From assembly GCF_901709675.1 (NCBI RefSeq), contig NC_051091.1:1671967-1735966 (forward strand): a stretch of DNA of 64,000 nt, given 5' to 3'. Below are positions 12,901 to 25,793 of the stretch, piece after piece. The notes under the pieces are model-generated. The model was given only the letters and a program-made list of their open reading frames with translations, was not told where the DNA came from and searched no databases. This stretch comes from Syngnathus acus (Eukaryota; Chordata; Actinopteri; Syngnathiformes; Syngnathidae). Position 1 is the stretch's first letter; each line of letters opens with the position of its first letter. A program made the translations under genes and the position numbers.

Positions 12901-15900
12901 TTTTCAGACAGTTATATTGACTAGAATGATTTCTTTGTGTTGCATAATGTGATGTAAGGCTGTAACTAACAGTTATTTTAATGATCAATTCATCTCTGTA
13001 GATTATTTTGTTGATTAATCAAACAGACTTATAAAAAGAAAAATACTAAAAAATGGATGGACGGGTGATATGGATGGATACTTAATATCCACTTGTATGA
13101 CTCTGGCTCAAGTCTTTTTGTTTTGGGGGTCAGTTCAAAATGCAAATGCACTGTCATCATTGGCTAATTTCCCCTGAACCGAGACTGTCCTCAAGAAACA
13201 ATGGAATGCGTTGTAAATTTGTAAAAAGTGTTTATGCATTGTCTCCTTTATTGAGTCCTAAGTGTGATCTATGGAAGCACTGACATCACTTCCTGTTGTT
13301 TTTCTCCTTGTGTAGCGAATCACCTTCCCGTTGATGCTGTGCGTCGGGACCGCTGTGTTTGGATCCCTGCAGTTCGGGTACAACACGGGCGTCATCAATG
13401 CGCCTCAAAAGGTACAAATATCATCAAGTTGTGTTTGGTGATTGGCTGCCAACCAGTCAAGGGTGAACCCCATCTCTCAGTTCTTCAAGCCTCAATATTT
13501 TGGGTCTGCAGTCTATTGTCTCATTACGTGCTGAGGTCAAGGCCAAAGAGTGGAAAAGGGGTTGGGCTAAGTAGAGGGATAATAATAGCGGCATTCGGGC
13601 TTATTAGCTCCAAGGACATCTTTTTGTTTTAACAGACTCCAAGTCATCAAACAGTGCCCTAAAATGGAGTGACTGACAGCAGGATAGGTGAGGATTATTG
13701 CAGAAAATGAAAAGGCACTTGTTCCCAGGGTGACACAAGTAGTAGGAAAACATTTTCAGCTGCAGGGAGGTTAATAAAAATATCAAATTTCCCAGAGGAT
13801 GTGTAGTGAGAGTGTATTTTGTGAGACCGCATTGGCCTGGGCGCACCCTGCTGACACACAACAGGGTCTCTCTCGGCCGTGTTGCCAGACAGGACCAACC
13901 TCTTTGCAGCTGTGAATTTGCCTTTTGTTTCCACTGGATCCTCAAATGACATGATTCAGCGAAGGTAATAATTGAAGCTTACGTGCATGCAGCCTTGAAT
14001 AAAACACTTTATTCGATCATGGACATGTACCTTGCTCAAAATCATCTGGAACAAGGTTGCGCTCACCATGATTTGAATGAGAATTGAATCCTAAAACAGG
14101 TGTATTGACTCTTCACACTCAAGTGTGGCTTAGAATTTTGGTTCGCATCCAGACAGTCAAGCCACGTTTAGCTTTCATTTTACTGCTAAAAGAAATCCTC
14201 CTGCCTTGGATGTGTTCACGTGCGGAACGGCATTAGGGGCCTGTTCCAAGAACGTTAATCTGCACGGGTTGTAGAAGTTTGTAAAAAAAAAAGGGGGGGG
14301 GGCATGTTTAGCTACAAAATATGCAGTTGCTAATAATCCCTTTGTATTCAAGATCAATTGATTTGATTGGGACTCACTTGGTTAACCGGAGGGAGTGAAT
14401 ACATGGCTTACCTTAAAAACTTGAGCGCCAGCACGGACGACTCCCCCTAACAGGCCGGCGGCATGAATGCACGACTTGTTTTCAGGCCCGTCCTGTTGCC
14501 AGCTGCTGGATGGGCCCTCTTCAAAAGTAACACAAGCCAGGGGTCAGTCAGGACATTTACGTGCAGTTGGCGGGGGACACGGGACAGGAATGCTCATCTC
14601 CACGACCAAGAGTGGCGCTATGTCAACTTGAGCCTCCTGGATTAATAAGGTCTAAATCTAAATTCTAGTGGTGATTTCGGCTCAGAGAGAATGAGTATTG
14701 GCCACAGACCTGAGAGAATTTTGATCCTGAGAGGAGACTGAGGCCAGGCACGACAGTCAAATGACAACTCTGGAGTATAATGAGGGACTTCTGGTTTTAC
14801 GTCTGTCGTAGTAATCCAGTGAAGAGAGCAAACTGGAAAACTAGCCAAGTAGGGAACTCTGAAGGAGAATTATGTCTCCTGTTTTTAGTCCTGCCACTGA
14901 CAGAGACACATTTTATTCTGAGAAAAGACTTGAGGCCATCAAGAAAACAGTGGTTAGAGTCGAACGAGAATTTCTATCAGGATATAGGAGACGAATTTTA
15001 GACTTGTGGCAAGAACAAAACGTAACACTAGAGCCAACTGGTGCACCAAGGTAAGCTAACGTCATTGTGTGCATGTCAATGAGGCACTTTGTTTACATGC
15101 TGCACTTCCTGGTCTGACAGCTCCTTCTGGTTTACCCGCTGGTTAGGGACGGACTGTTGACAACATTCAGCTTTTACCTGTTGGCACATCATTCCCTCAT
15201 CTGCCAAAATCAAGTTTTAGTGAGTGATTAAAAAAAAAACTGGCGAGTCAGTGTACATGTGAGTGGTTTTGAAGGTCATCAACAGAGGGACGTCATGCGA
15301 TAAGGATCTCCAAACATGTGCGAGGTGATAAGCGTGTTCGTTGCTAAGGGCAACCAGCCTCTCCCCAAGAGAGATTATGACGGGCCCTTGGCAAATAATT
15401 CAATCTAGACTGTGTCATATATTGGCATTAAGATTGTGATGGGGACATTGGAAAATAATTCTTCCCTACATCCAAAATGTTTGGGAACCCTGCCGCCTGC
15501 GCGAGTCACCAGTCAGCCTTTGAAAACAAAACAAGGCCCATGTGACACTCGACCTGGGACGTCGTGCGCTTCAGTGGAGGTCATGCGGCATACTGACAAA
15601 GTCACACGTCGAGCAGTGACAGTTTTGGAATCATGTGAGCGCTGGTGCACACATGCACGCACGCACGCACACTCAAGCAGGCGGCGGAGTTATTTAACCG
15701 CCGTCACTTGCTTGATGGGTGTGTTTGTCAACACTAGTGTTGGGGGAAGGGAATACATTTGGTAGGCTGAGCTTCCTCCTTGCCAGAAAATGACAGCGAT
15801 TAAAGTTTGATGCCATCAACTGGCCACGTGCAGCAGCTCACTTGTCACTCAGTACAGTTTAAAATAAATTGAGGAGATCATAGTTTCAGTACAGTATACT

Positions 15901-18272
15901 TTTATCACTTTTATTTGCTGGTGATTTTGTGCCTTGGACCTCGTGTAAAAGTTATTTATATAAGAAGGTCACTTGAACGGTAATCTGTCATCGCCTCTGC
16001 GGCTCTGCCCTACCAACTTAACTAGTATAGGATTTATTTGAGTATTTGTAAATGGTATACAAGAGACATGGCATTAGTGGTGATCGTCTTCATCATGCAG
16101 ATTATCGAGAACTTCATCAACAACACATGGGCTGAGCGCTACCAGGAGCCTATTTCGGACACCACCCTAAAAGCCATCTGGTCCGTTGCGGTGGCCATTT
16201 TCTCCGTCGGCGGCATCTTCGGCTCCTTCTCAGTCGGCGTCTTTGTCAACCGCTTTGGAAGGTAACTGCACGATAACACTAAAACGATGGCTTTACTTCC
16301 AACTGAGCCATCGAAGGATGGCGTGTTGTGTTCCTATAAGGTCGGATTGCAGGAATCGGTTATATCCTAGAAGTCATTTAACAATAGCACTCATAGTACG
16401 TAATGTTCAGTCAGTTTCACGTGTTCATTTGATGTTCTCAGGAGAAACTCCATGTTCATGGCCAACATCCTGGCTCTCGTCTCATCGGCTCTGATGGGCT
16501 TCTCCAAAACAGCATCCTCCTTTGAGATGCTCATCATCGGTCGCTTCATCGTGGGCTACTACTCGGGCCTCTCCACCGGTCTTGTGCCCATGTATGTGGG
16601 CGAGGTGTCGCCGACAGCACTTCGCGGGGCTCTGGGGACCCTCCACCAGCTTGGCATCGTCCTGGGCATCCTCATTGCACAGGTACTTTGGATTTTCATT
16701 GACAATATTGGCGTCTATTTCATATCATCTGTCTGATTTCAGGTATTCGGATTGGAGGCCATCATGGGCAACAGCGAATTGTGGCCGCTCCTCTTGGGCT
16801 TCATTTTCGTCCCATCGGTGATTCAGTGCATCCTGCTGCCTTTCTGTCCTGAAAGCCCACGATTCCTGCTCATCAACAAAAATGAAGAAAACAAAGCCAA
16901 GACTGGTAGGTTCTCACACGCACCTGGCATCCCAACGTTCAGCGTCATGCATATACATACATATATGTGACTGTCGTACCAGTGCTGAAGAAACTCAGGG
17001 GCACGAGCGACGTGAGCGCCGACATGCAGGAGATGAAGGAGGAGAGCCGGCAGATGATGCGGGAGAAGAAGGTGACAATAGCGGAGCTGTTTCGCTCCCC
17101 GCTCTACCGCCAGCCCCTCATGGTCGCCGTGGTGCTGCAGCTTTCCCAACAGCTGTCAGGCATCAACGCTGTGAGTTTCTTTACCACCTTTTGTTTTACA
17201 TAGCAACAGAAACAAATGCTTCATTCCATCCTGTCAGGTCTTCTACTACTCCACAAGCATCTTTGAGAAAGCTGGAGTGGCGCAGCCAGTCTACGCTACC
17301 ATCGGAGCCGGTGTCGTTAACACAGCTTTCACTGTGGTGTCGGTGAGTGTGTAAAAAGTTGAGGAAAATATGCTGAAAAAAAGTGACCACTAAAACAGAG
17401 AGGATCAAAAAGCATAAACACCAGTTAGCGACGGATGTTTGCGCCACTGTGGGAGTGAACACGAGTTTATATTCATCTCTGCCACTCTTTTGCGTGGTAA
17501 TATAGTTCTGTTAGGCGCAGCGGTTAAGAAATGTTCCTTGCTTTCAGCTGTTTGTGGTGGAGCGTGCTGGTCGTAGGTCTCTCCACCTTTTGGGACTGCT
17601 AGGAATGGCCGGTTCTGCTCTCCTGATGACCATCGCCATGGCTCTGCTGGTACCTGAGCCCTTCTGGTTAAGTCTGCCCAAGTCCTGATTTCCATGGTAA
17701 CACAACCCTTCCCCGTGGCCCTACAGGAGCAGGTCAAATGGATGTCGTACCTGAGCATCGTGGCCATCTTCGCTTTTGTGGCCTTCTTTGAGATCGGACC
17801 GGGTCCCATCCCCTGGTTCATCGTGGCCGAATTGTTCTCTCAAGGGCCGAGGCCTTCAGCCATGGCTGTGGCTGGGTTCTCCAACTGGACCGCCAACTTC
17901 ATTGTGGGCATGGGCTTCCAGTATTTAGCGGTAAATAAACATGAACAAAAACAACACAAAGCCATTTTGCATTTGAAATTTGGCATTGGACAAATATTTT
18001 TGCAATCGTATGATTTGAAATGATCATCGCATATCATACGAGTCATCTTCAGCCTCTCTTTTCGCTCTTGTTTGCAGACGGCGTGCGGCGCCTACGTCTT
18101 TGTCATTTTCATCGTGCTGCTGCTCTTCTTCTTCGTCTTCACCTACTTCAAAGTCCCCGAGACCAAAGGCCGGACTTTTGACCAGATCGCCTCGGGCTTC
18201 CGCCAGAGCGGCGTAACCGGCGGCGACAAGCACGAGGAGCTCAATAGCCTGGGGGCCGACTCGCAGCTCTGA
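6984..18272 (+). CDS. slc2a1: GLUT1-type facilitative glucose transporter, 10 coding exons, 489 aa
   Basis: Plasma-membrane uniporter for glucose of the major facilitator superfamily. Coding exons: 6984-6998, 13316-13411, 16101-16261, 16442-16682, 16743-16905, 16983-17170, 17238-17342, 17548-17649, 17727-17930, 18078-18272. All introns are GT/AG, phases join without a break, and TGA is at 18270-18272. Sizes of exons 2-9 (96, 161, 241, 163, 188, 105, 102, 204) equal those I recall for human SLC2A1. Visible motifs: [12 protein letters not shown] in TM1; an N-N-T glycosylation sequon at residue 44, matching human Asn45; [35 protein letters not shown], the QLS signature of glucose-selective GLUTs, near residue 281; [14 protein letters not shown]. 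The C-terminus ends DSQL, a class I PDZ ligand like DSQV in human GLUT1. The human PKC-site Ser226 is Thr here. The ending GADSQ and the SGFRQ tail point to GLUT1 rather than GLUT3. Which teleost duplicate (a or b) is not decided. The start MDSGK sits at the end of a GC-rich exon with a good donor. Confidence 0.97.
7218..7360. repeat. interspersed repeat fragment, class unknown
   Basis: CTTTATTGTCAACCTCTTCA and the following CATGCCAAGACACACAAAG resemble, from memory, a sequence dispersed in many fish genomes. I cannot assign a family without a library search. Confidence 0.4.
7466..7860. repeat. interspersed repeat fragment in slc2a1 intron 1
   Basis: TTTTATTTGTATAGCACCTT, AGCTCAAAGCGCTTTACA and the later block CAGTGTGTTCCATAGTTTGG match, by recollection, a common dispersed fish repeat that often has this order of blocks. 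An (ATA)n stretch precedes it. No open frame of note is visible. Confidence 0.45.
9312..9383 (+). pseudogene. tRNA-Tyr-like pseudogene, T-arm deleted
   Basis: CCTTCGATAG at the 5' end and CTCGAAGGA at the 3' end give an intact seven-base acceptor stem. The anticodon-stem region GAGGACTGTAG contains the GTA anticodon of tRNA-Tyr, followed by an intron-like insert and TTCCTT. The T arm (GGTTCGAATCC type) is missing, so this copy cannot fold as a tRNA. It is the first of three related sequences spaced about 190 bp apart. Confidence 0.75.
9502..9581 (+). pseudogene. tRNA-Tyr(GTA)-like sequence, nearly complete, probably non-functional
   Basis: This is the best-preserved copy. The acceptor stem CTTTCGA/TCGAAGG has one G-U pair. 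The D loop is CAGTTGGTAGAGC, and the anticodon stem GAGGA/TCCTT encloses CTG-TA. The T loop is GGTTCAAATCC. An insert of about 7 nt sits at the position of the conserved tRNA-Tyr intron. Mismatches in the D stem (10:25) and T stem (50:64), and the very short intron, argue against function, though not decisively. Confidence 0.65.
9698..9755 (+). pseudogene. tRNA-Tyr-like pseudogene, anticodon arm deleted and 3' end lost
   Basis: CCTTCGATAGCTCAGTTGGT and the following AGAGCGG match tRNA-Tyr. The sequence then jumps to CGTTCCTTAGGCCGCTGGTG, skipping the anticodon, and the acceptor 3' strand is absent. It is the third copy in the series, 196 bp after the second. Confidence 0.7.
12579..12676 (+). 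repeat. (CTCTA)n pentanucleotide microsatellite
   Basis: About 19 units of TCTAC, with one TCTGC variant at 12601-12605, in slc2a1 intron 1. Confidence 0.97.
14889..15050 (+). CDS. unidentified exon-like open frame in slc2a1 intron 2
   Basis: An acceptor-like TCTCCTGTTTTTAG precedes an open frame that ends at a good donor (ACCAAG/gtaagc). The frame reads [20 protein letters not shown], then [12 protein letters not shown]. It is charged, heptad-like and free of low complexity, so it looks protein-derived rather than random. It does not fit into slc2a1, whose exons 2 and 3 join directly. I do not recognise it. It could be a relic of a mobile-element or host-gene exon. Confidence 0.3.
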
Positions 18273-20745
18273 AGCGGCCCCCGCCCCCAAGCGATGCGAC
18301 AAACTCTTGATCACAGTGAGGAGGGGACCGACCGGCTAAAGGTGGGGAACGGGAAGAAAGTGGGCTGGAGGGGTCTAGACTGGTCTCAGCATAGAATCAT
18401 TTTCACAATGTCAGCACATTTCGATCCTCTTTTACTTGTGCTGCCCAGCCCCTACTGACACACGCACACCTACTCAGCCACTTCTCTCCGCGCCGTGTCA
18501 CTCAAATCACTCAATGGGAAACTTATGGCCTGGGAGATGTGAAAAAGGCCTGTCAGAAGATTTCTAATATTTCAAAGAAAGACCGCCTTTTTTTCTTATT
18601 TTTAAACAACAGATCTACTTTTTCACTGAGCAATCATACTGTAAAATGCTGTTGCGTTTACACTGTAGACTCTCGCACTGTAGCTCCTGCACGGCTTTTT
18701 CTCCAGATGGCGCACTTTTCCATGGAATAACCACCCCATTAGGTTACTGAGGAAAAAGTGAATTCGTTCACATTTTGTTACTTCTTTTAATATATATGTC
18801 TTTTACTTTTTGACTATAGCGTGACAATATTTTGCCCTATTTCTCTAGAAAAAGTACAGATGTAGTTTATAATGTTTGAGTTTAGGATGCTACTAGGGGA
18901 ATTCGGACCTCTTCATTGCCAAAAGTGGCTGCGGTCTTGTGAGCCCCGAAAACAGTTGGAAAGGTGATCAAATCAAATTTTAATATTTTAAGCAGAAACT
19001 TATTAGATCAAAATTATACTCTTCCAAGAATATAGTCACAGTACTAGTACAAGTAGACTAATTAAAAAAAGAAAAAGGCATGTGAGGATTTGCAGAACCA
19101 ATCAATTAAATCCAACTTTATTTCCAGTATACTGCTGTGAATGTTCAGCCAACATTTTAAGAGGATGAGATACAACTGTTATTTTCACACTAAAAAAAAA
19201 AACTAAAATCTTGCGCTAGTTATGTCTGGCTGAAGTCTTGTGAGGTTCTTTTCTGTCAGAGCATTTTCATGGCTGGAAAAGTATATTTGTAGAGTGGAAG
19301 TCAGTGAGAAAAATGGACCAAAAATGATAGTAGTCAGCAATATTATCTTGTCTTGGAGCAATTCTCCAAGCCTTGCTATTCGTTCCATTGTGGAGGTTTT
19401 GTTGCGCGTTGCCATGTGTTGCAGTGTCGTTGAGCTTGCTCGGCCTGGCTGTCTACCGCTGCTGTATCACTGCTCTCGTTTGAGGAAATCAGTCAAATGA
19501 AAATATATATATATACACTTTTAGCAGCACTTTATTATTCATATTTCCTTGTGTCTGGGAAACAATTGAAATCTCTGCTCCAGAGGAGAGCGGCTGCTCA
19601 ATGACTTGAGATGGGATTGTGTCATATTTGCATATCTCTTTGTTTCGTGGCTTCTTTTTTTGCATTTTCTTTTCATGCAAAGTTCCTACAAATTAAGGTC
19701 ACTTGTTGGCACGATGTATCATCCAATTAGGACTTTAATCCATATTATTTGTCATTGTGACCATTCCATAAGTTATTAGCATAATGTCGCTGGCCACTAA
19801 AAAAAATTTGTAGATTTTGTCAAGAACTATTTTGGGGGAAAATCGTCAAAATAATCATTTTGTTGCCATGCTGGGCTCACATTAGGTGGTGCGGAAAAAA
19901 AAGTATGAGTCCAGTAGCTTGTGCAAAATGGCTGCTTCAAATCAATATGTCTGACTTCCTGTTCATTTTTTGAACACAGACTATTGAATGCATCCGATTA
20001 TGATGTCCAAACCAATTTTGTGTCAATTGGTGAAATTACTGTAAGGAGGCTGATATTTTTGATCTTTTCCAAGTGGTATTTCTGCAAAAAAAAAGGGTGT
20101 TTTTAATTTATGTATTTAAGTATTTTGCTTCAGATCCTTAAAATACTTTCTCATAAAACACTGAAGGTGGACTTACCTGTTTTTTTTTTTTTTTATTGGA
20201 CAGCGACTACATTTTGAATGACTTATTTGTTTTTGTGCCAACCAATCTGTGCCTTTCAAGCGACCTGCAAGTGCACTCCATTTACACACGCACACAAACG
20301 TGGGTATTTGTTATACTGACACATGCAAGCCTTTTTAAACATCATCTTGTAAATACAAACACCACAGCCACCCACCCCCACAAAACTTTTTTTCACATGA
20401 TTAAAAGGATGCTCCATTATTAGATTGTTACTGCAAAGGGGACTGTACTTTAAAAAAAAATGTATTTTAGCCTCCACACACGTCACGTTATGGGATTGTT
20501 ACTGCAAAGAGGACTGTACTTTTAAAAAATGTATTTTAGCCTCCACACACTTTTATTCAATCATCAGATATCACATGTTGAAAGAGTGAAATACCAAGTG
20601 TTCTTATTTTAGGGAACAAAAAAACATTGTAGTGTTTTAATAATTTTTAAAAAAGTAAATGTGTGTTGCTTTTGAGAAGCTGAACCTCATTTGTTTTGAG
20701 GAGAATGTCAAAATCTGGCTGAATAAAGGAAGTGATGCACATTGG
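18273..20745 (+). other. probable slc2a1 3' UTR with poly(A) signal
   Basis: No coding exon is visible after the slc2a1 stop. The first convincing polyadenylation signal is AATAAA at 20722-20727. A GT dinucleotide tract (20758-20784) follows about 30 nt later, the usual layout of signal, cleavage site and GU-rich downstream element. This implies a 3' UTR of about 2.45 kb with T/A-rich segments. It contains a tandem duplication at 20423-20550. Shorter transcripts ending earlier cannot be excluded. Confidence 0.5.
20423..20550 (+). repeat. tandem duplication of about 70 bp
   Basis: GATTGTTACTGCAAAG ... GTATTTTAGCCTCCACACAC appears at 20423-20481 and again at 20494-20550, with small differences. 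It lies in the probable slc2a1 3' UTR. Confidence 0.9.
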
Positions 20746-20757
20746 AACTTTGTAGTT

Positions 20758-20784
20758 GTGTGTGTGTGTGTGTGTGTCTGTGTG
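20758..20784 (+). repeat. (GT)n tract
   Basis: A GT dinucleotide run just after the AATAAA at 20722. It may act as the GU-rich downstream polyadenylation element. Confidence 0.9.
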
Positions 20785-22110
20785 CGCACAACACAACAAC
20801 AAAAGTACAAATTAGTGGTGACAAAGCTCCACTAACACGTAGGTAGAATAGCAGAAAAACAGAATTCAAAAACCCACAGGGAAGCGGCAAATGACAGAAG
20901 ATACAAAACATGAATTCAGAAGAGATCATGACAGAAAATGGAATGCAATCACTCTTTTGTTTCGACTTATTTCTTTTGACCGGCGGGCTACCTTCAACGA
21001 CCCCAAATCCAGATCGCTTATTTTCCCGCCGAGGCCGACGTCCGTGCAAACGAGTTTAAATGCTAACCTTTGCGATCACCTTGAGCCAGATGAGATCATG
21101 TCTTATTATTACATCTCCGCCTATTCTTGGACCCTCACAGTGGTGAAGAATAATAACTCACGGTAGTTGTGAACTTTAACCCTCAGAGAGAAAGCGCTTG
21201 GCGAGTTGCCGTTGATTTAAAAGCGTTGTCAAGGTCGCAGTGAACAAGCGCTTGCACTAAAGAGATACAGTGCAGCATTTGCCATGCGACCTCCAGGGTG
21301 CTTCGAAATCCCCTCCTGCTCCTGGATGGATAAAGAGGATCACCAGTTCAAACGCTTTCCCTTTCCACCCCCCGCTGTTCAATATTATTTATTTTATTAG
21401 AGGGACGGTCGGGGATGGGGGGCGCTCAGCAGGGGGGTAGCAGCCCCCTGGCCGGGTACACCTGGGTGGCTGCTTGGCTGCTATAGCTTTTGAAAAAAGT
21501 CTGCAATTTGTGCTTGTTTGATTGCTTTATTCTCAGACCGTAAGCTTGGATTTTTTTTAAAAAAAAGAACATAAAATGTTTTCAATTTCCTGCTCATAAA
21601 TGGATTTTTCACCCTCCCAAATCAGCAAAATCAGCAATATGCTGTATGACAAGAACTGTATACAGACTTTAACTTGGTAACAAAATTAAACTTTATACTC
21701 TTTGATAAATTACATATAAATTATATTCATACAAATTACGTATACTCTTTGACTTTTTAATAATCAATGCATCTAAAATGCTAAAAACTTAAGAACTTTG
21801 AGCACAGGCGCATGCACGCACGCACGCACGCAGAGGCTAGACAAAAGTCACTTCCTGCCTCCAGCAAAACTGCGTGACCCCAATTTGCTGCAGGCAGAAA
21901 TGGCGCAGGATGTTTTTTTAGTTGCAGCCAGGGACTACAGACTGTGCTTTCACAGGACAGTGAACATCAAGCAGGTAGGACTGAGACAAACCCGGACCGG
22001 AGTAAGTCTCCCCAGAGAGAGTGGGCTGTCGGATTGAGGGACGGCGTGAAAAATGGGAAAGGTGAGTTGTGGCCAAAAAAAACAGAGACGACCATTGTCA
22101 GAGCTGTGGT

Positions 22111-22136
22111 GGCCTGGCCTGGCCTGGCCTGGCCTG
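22111..22136 (+). repeat. (GGCCT)5 repeat
   Basis: Five GGCCT units. GC-rich relative to its AT-rich surroundings. Confidence 0.9.
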
Positions 22137-23740
22137 GGGGCTCAGTGTCACACACCAAATGCCTTTGTGTTTTTCCAATAGGTTACTTGATATATTTTAT
22201 ATGTTTATATATTATTTTATATTTTATATACGTATATAGGCACCACATCTGCATTTGTGCTCTTGTTATTTTTTTTAATTTAGTATTTACCTAATGTTAA
22301 CAATGATGGGTTGCTTTCCTTTGACTTCTATACGTACTTCTCTCAAATTATTTGCCCATTTATCATGCTCTATTCATTACATTGACTTTCCTTTTGCAAA
22401 TTTTTTTTATTTGTATGGCTCCAATATTCACAAGGTTACTTAATATGGTTGGTACACAAACAAAGAGCTTAAAGTTGGATCATTTGGATGCACATAAACT
22501 TAATTTGCTTCACTAAAAATAAAAAGAATGCACATCACTTTAAAATATATACAAATATTCTAAATATAATATTTTGTTCACTTCCCATGAGCACCTCTAC
22601 TGACAGCGAGTATTGGAGCGTGACCCCGTCGCCTTTGGTCAAAAAAAGGAGGCTTTCATTTTGTCTGCCCTTGTAGACATTGTGTGGAGAAAATGGATCA
22701 GCTAGCGCTCGAGGCAACACTTGTTCCTTTCAAATGTCAAGTTTGCTTTGCAGCTGCCACACACACACACACAAACGCTCACACACACATTCCAGCTTTG
22801 CATGTCCATCAGCGGGTTAAGCACCAAAGCAAGTTAATTACAATTAGCTCATCATTGCCGTCCAGTGAAGGCCTTCCCTCTGGGCCTGGTTAGTGGACAG
22901 TCACACCACCTTTCCACAGGTGAGGGATTGGACTTGCTCTGACTCCGTCGCTCAAGGTTGACCAGACATGCTCGGGCGTGAATGTCTGCAGCTGTCACCG
23001 CTCAAGGGTCACGTCACATTTAATTTCTCCGAAATAGAACGAGGAAGAGTGCTGGACGCTTAGGGGTCTTTTTTCTTGAAGTCCAGCAGGTCAATCAAAC
23101 ACTGAACTTAATGTTAGCTTGCTGCTGGTCTTGTTGGCAAGGTAAGTGTTTTGACTATTTTTTGCATTGAATCATTGCATTTAAAACAAAATGTGTTTAT
23201 TACAAAGAAAACAAAATAATTCTTTGATCACATGGAATTATGATGATCAAATAAAATATGGTGTCATTAAAATGAATTGATTTTTCTTCCTCATAGCAAA
23301 GATCCAATTGAAAAAGCCCTGTGTATTTCCTTGCCTAAAATAAGAATAAACCTGGCGGAATGCCAGTTGTTTAACGCTTTAATTTTATTCCTATTTTTAT
23401 TCCATTTAACAATCAGTTCTTCATTTTCCGGTTTGACTTAATTTGCTTTGGAATCCCACCCACGCTGCCTTTGAAAATATGTCACTTCCAATTTGTCACA
23501 GATGCAAGCATGACTCATACATTATTCTATTCAGCATTTTCTCCCTTTTTTTCGTCATCAGAAATGTGACGCAGCATGATGTAGCGGTCGGGAACATGAT
23601 GATGATGACGATGATTGACAGCCGCCTTGTGACTAAAGACTAACGAGGCGATTCTTTCTACAAGGTCGTGATCGGGCCGCTGGCGTGTACTTATGAGTTA
23701 TTTGAAAGCGGACCAGGCTCTCAATTTGGAACTTGCACTT

Positions 23741-23828
23741 CCTGCCTGTCATGTGGAATGTTGTCAGTGAGTCTGGTGAAGTTGCCTGCCTGTCATGTGG
23801 AATGTTGTCAGTGAGTCTGGTGAGGTTG
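23741..23828 (+). repeat. 44-bp tandem duplication
   Basis: CCTGCCTGTCATGTGGAATG ... GGTGAAGTTG is present twice, head to tail, with one mismatch. Confidence 0.95.
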
Positions 23829-25713
23829 AGCAATCTCCCCTCAAACCTATAAAAAGATAATTGTTAAATATTGTGTTTTTAAAAAAAACACATCCAAAGG
23901 TGTTTTCAAAGTAACAGTTGAATAAAATGCAGTACTACATAAAAACATGACACAATTAAACAGAATCTAAGAAATCAAAATAAGTTTGTCCTTCACCTCA
24001 ATTCACTTTGTGTTGATCCTGCTGGTGTTCACAGCTTGGCCACCCGGGGGCAGTATAAAACAGACAAACGGCTAAACATCATTCCATTTGATTTTCTCTC
24101 CAAATTGAATTGCCGTCCGTTTTGCCTGATTCGCCGCTGTTTGATGAGTAGAATGATTCTCCTTCTCATGCGTGTCGGCCCTCTGGGACTGCCGCCGCCT
24201 TTATTCTTCTTTTCATTCATGTGCATTGGTTGGAATCAAATATAAAACACACATCTGCTCAGGTGGCCTATTGTTATTGTTCTTCTTATTGTTGCTGTCC
24301 CCTGAGGGGGCTGGAGTCTTGGAAGGAAGTCTGCCTGAGCGTTTGGCCTGTGATGGGAAATAATAGCGTAGCCGTGCAAAGACGGAGAGACATACTATGT
24401 AATGAAATGTCATTCTGTGATGTCGACTTTGCCCATACAATCAAAAGCAGACACATTGCATTTGTTGACACGTTCCGTTCACCACATCATGTTTTTTTTC
24501 CCCATAAATTATGCTGGAAAGATGATGAGATGGCACCCTGCTATCAAGGTGCAAATATGCGCTGCAACGATATGCAGAGAAGCTACACTCCTAGATTGCC
24601 CATTCAAACAGTATCTAGATGTAGTAAAGATGATTTGTAATATAATCACACACTTGTCACATTCCACCCTCATATACACCTACATTTATCACCCCAATCA
24701 TCCATCTAAGTTAATCTACAGGGCTGCATTGTATATGCAAAAAGAGACTCCCCCACCCACTCACACACCCACAAAAAATCATTGCGTTCCAAAGAAGGTT
24801 TTCTATCCGCTGAGGTAGATTTAGTTCCAGAACTTCACCATCATTCACAACCAAAGGGATATAGCCCCATCACTTGGAGCTCAATTCATGACCCCAATCA
24901 CCCGTTCACATGTTTTGGCCAGCCTACACAAAACACACTCATCACCCCCTCTGTTCCTTTTGTCAACAGATCAATCACGAAGGCTGTGAGTGTATTTGTG
25001 TGTTTGCTTCTTTTCTTCCAGGCGATGATGCAGCAGTAATATCGCAACTTATTGCACCCAGATTAAACTGGTATCTATCGATCCCAGGCTCAACGGACCG
25101 CCGTCATCTAGCTGTGTGTGGAGAGAGAGCAAAAAAAGAACGGCGCCAGTCAACGGGTCAGCAGGAATCCACTGAAATATTGGCGATTGGACACCTTTTG
25201 TGCAACAGCTTTGTTAGTGGCGCTCAATACACTTTGTGTTGCAGTGATTGACATTTTCTTATCCTCTGTGGGGTCTGAACAAGGACACTCCATGATGAAA
25301 CGCCCACAGGGCTTCAAAAGTGAAGAATCCATTTTTCTGCCATCTCAGCACAGATGGAACATTCTTTTTTTCACCTCCCAAATCTTGCCAAAACACCGAT
25401 TTAACGCTAAAGTAAAATCACAGCGGAACATCCAAAAATGAAGACTCATAGGAACTGCAACAAGAGTCCACGCACTGAATTACTTTGCCCATGAATTTGC
25501 AGCTAGGCTGAAGAAAAAAAATACAATTATAAAATAGAGAAGATGAATGGTATTAATATACATGAAAAAACACTTGGATCTTGCATCCATTCAGTTTCTT
25601 AATCATGATAATAATAATAATCAGTTTTGTCACCAGGAAGTAAATTAGGTCAAAAATCAAAGTGCTTTTACGGAATGGCCAATTTGTCATTTCCAGCATG
25701 TAGCCTCCATAGG

Positions 25714-25792
<79 letters not shown>
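25714..25792 (+). repeat. (GT)n microsatellite
   Basis: About 79 nt of GT repeats with one GC interruption at about 25752. Confidence 0.97.

Positions 25793-25793
<1 letters not shown>

Noticed and set aside
13604-13952. 113- and 85-codon minus-strand open frames in slc2a1 intron 2
   Set aside because: Two overlapping frames of the same stretch, neither with splice signals or recognisable motifs.
21944-22061. Frame ending AVGLRDGVKNGKG before a gtgagt donor
   Set aside because: The only acceptor (GTCTCCCCAG) is weak, the flanks are low complexity, and there is no partner exon.
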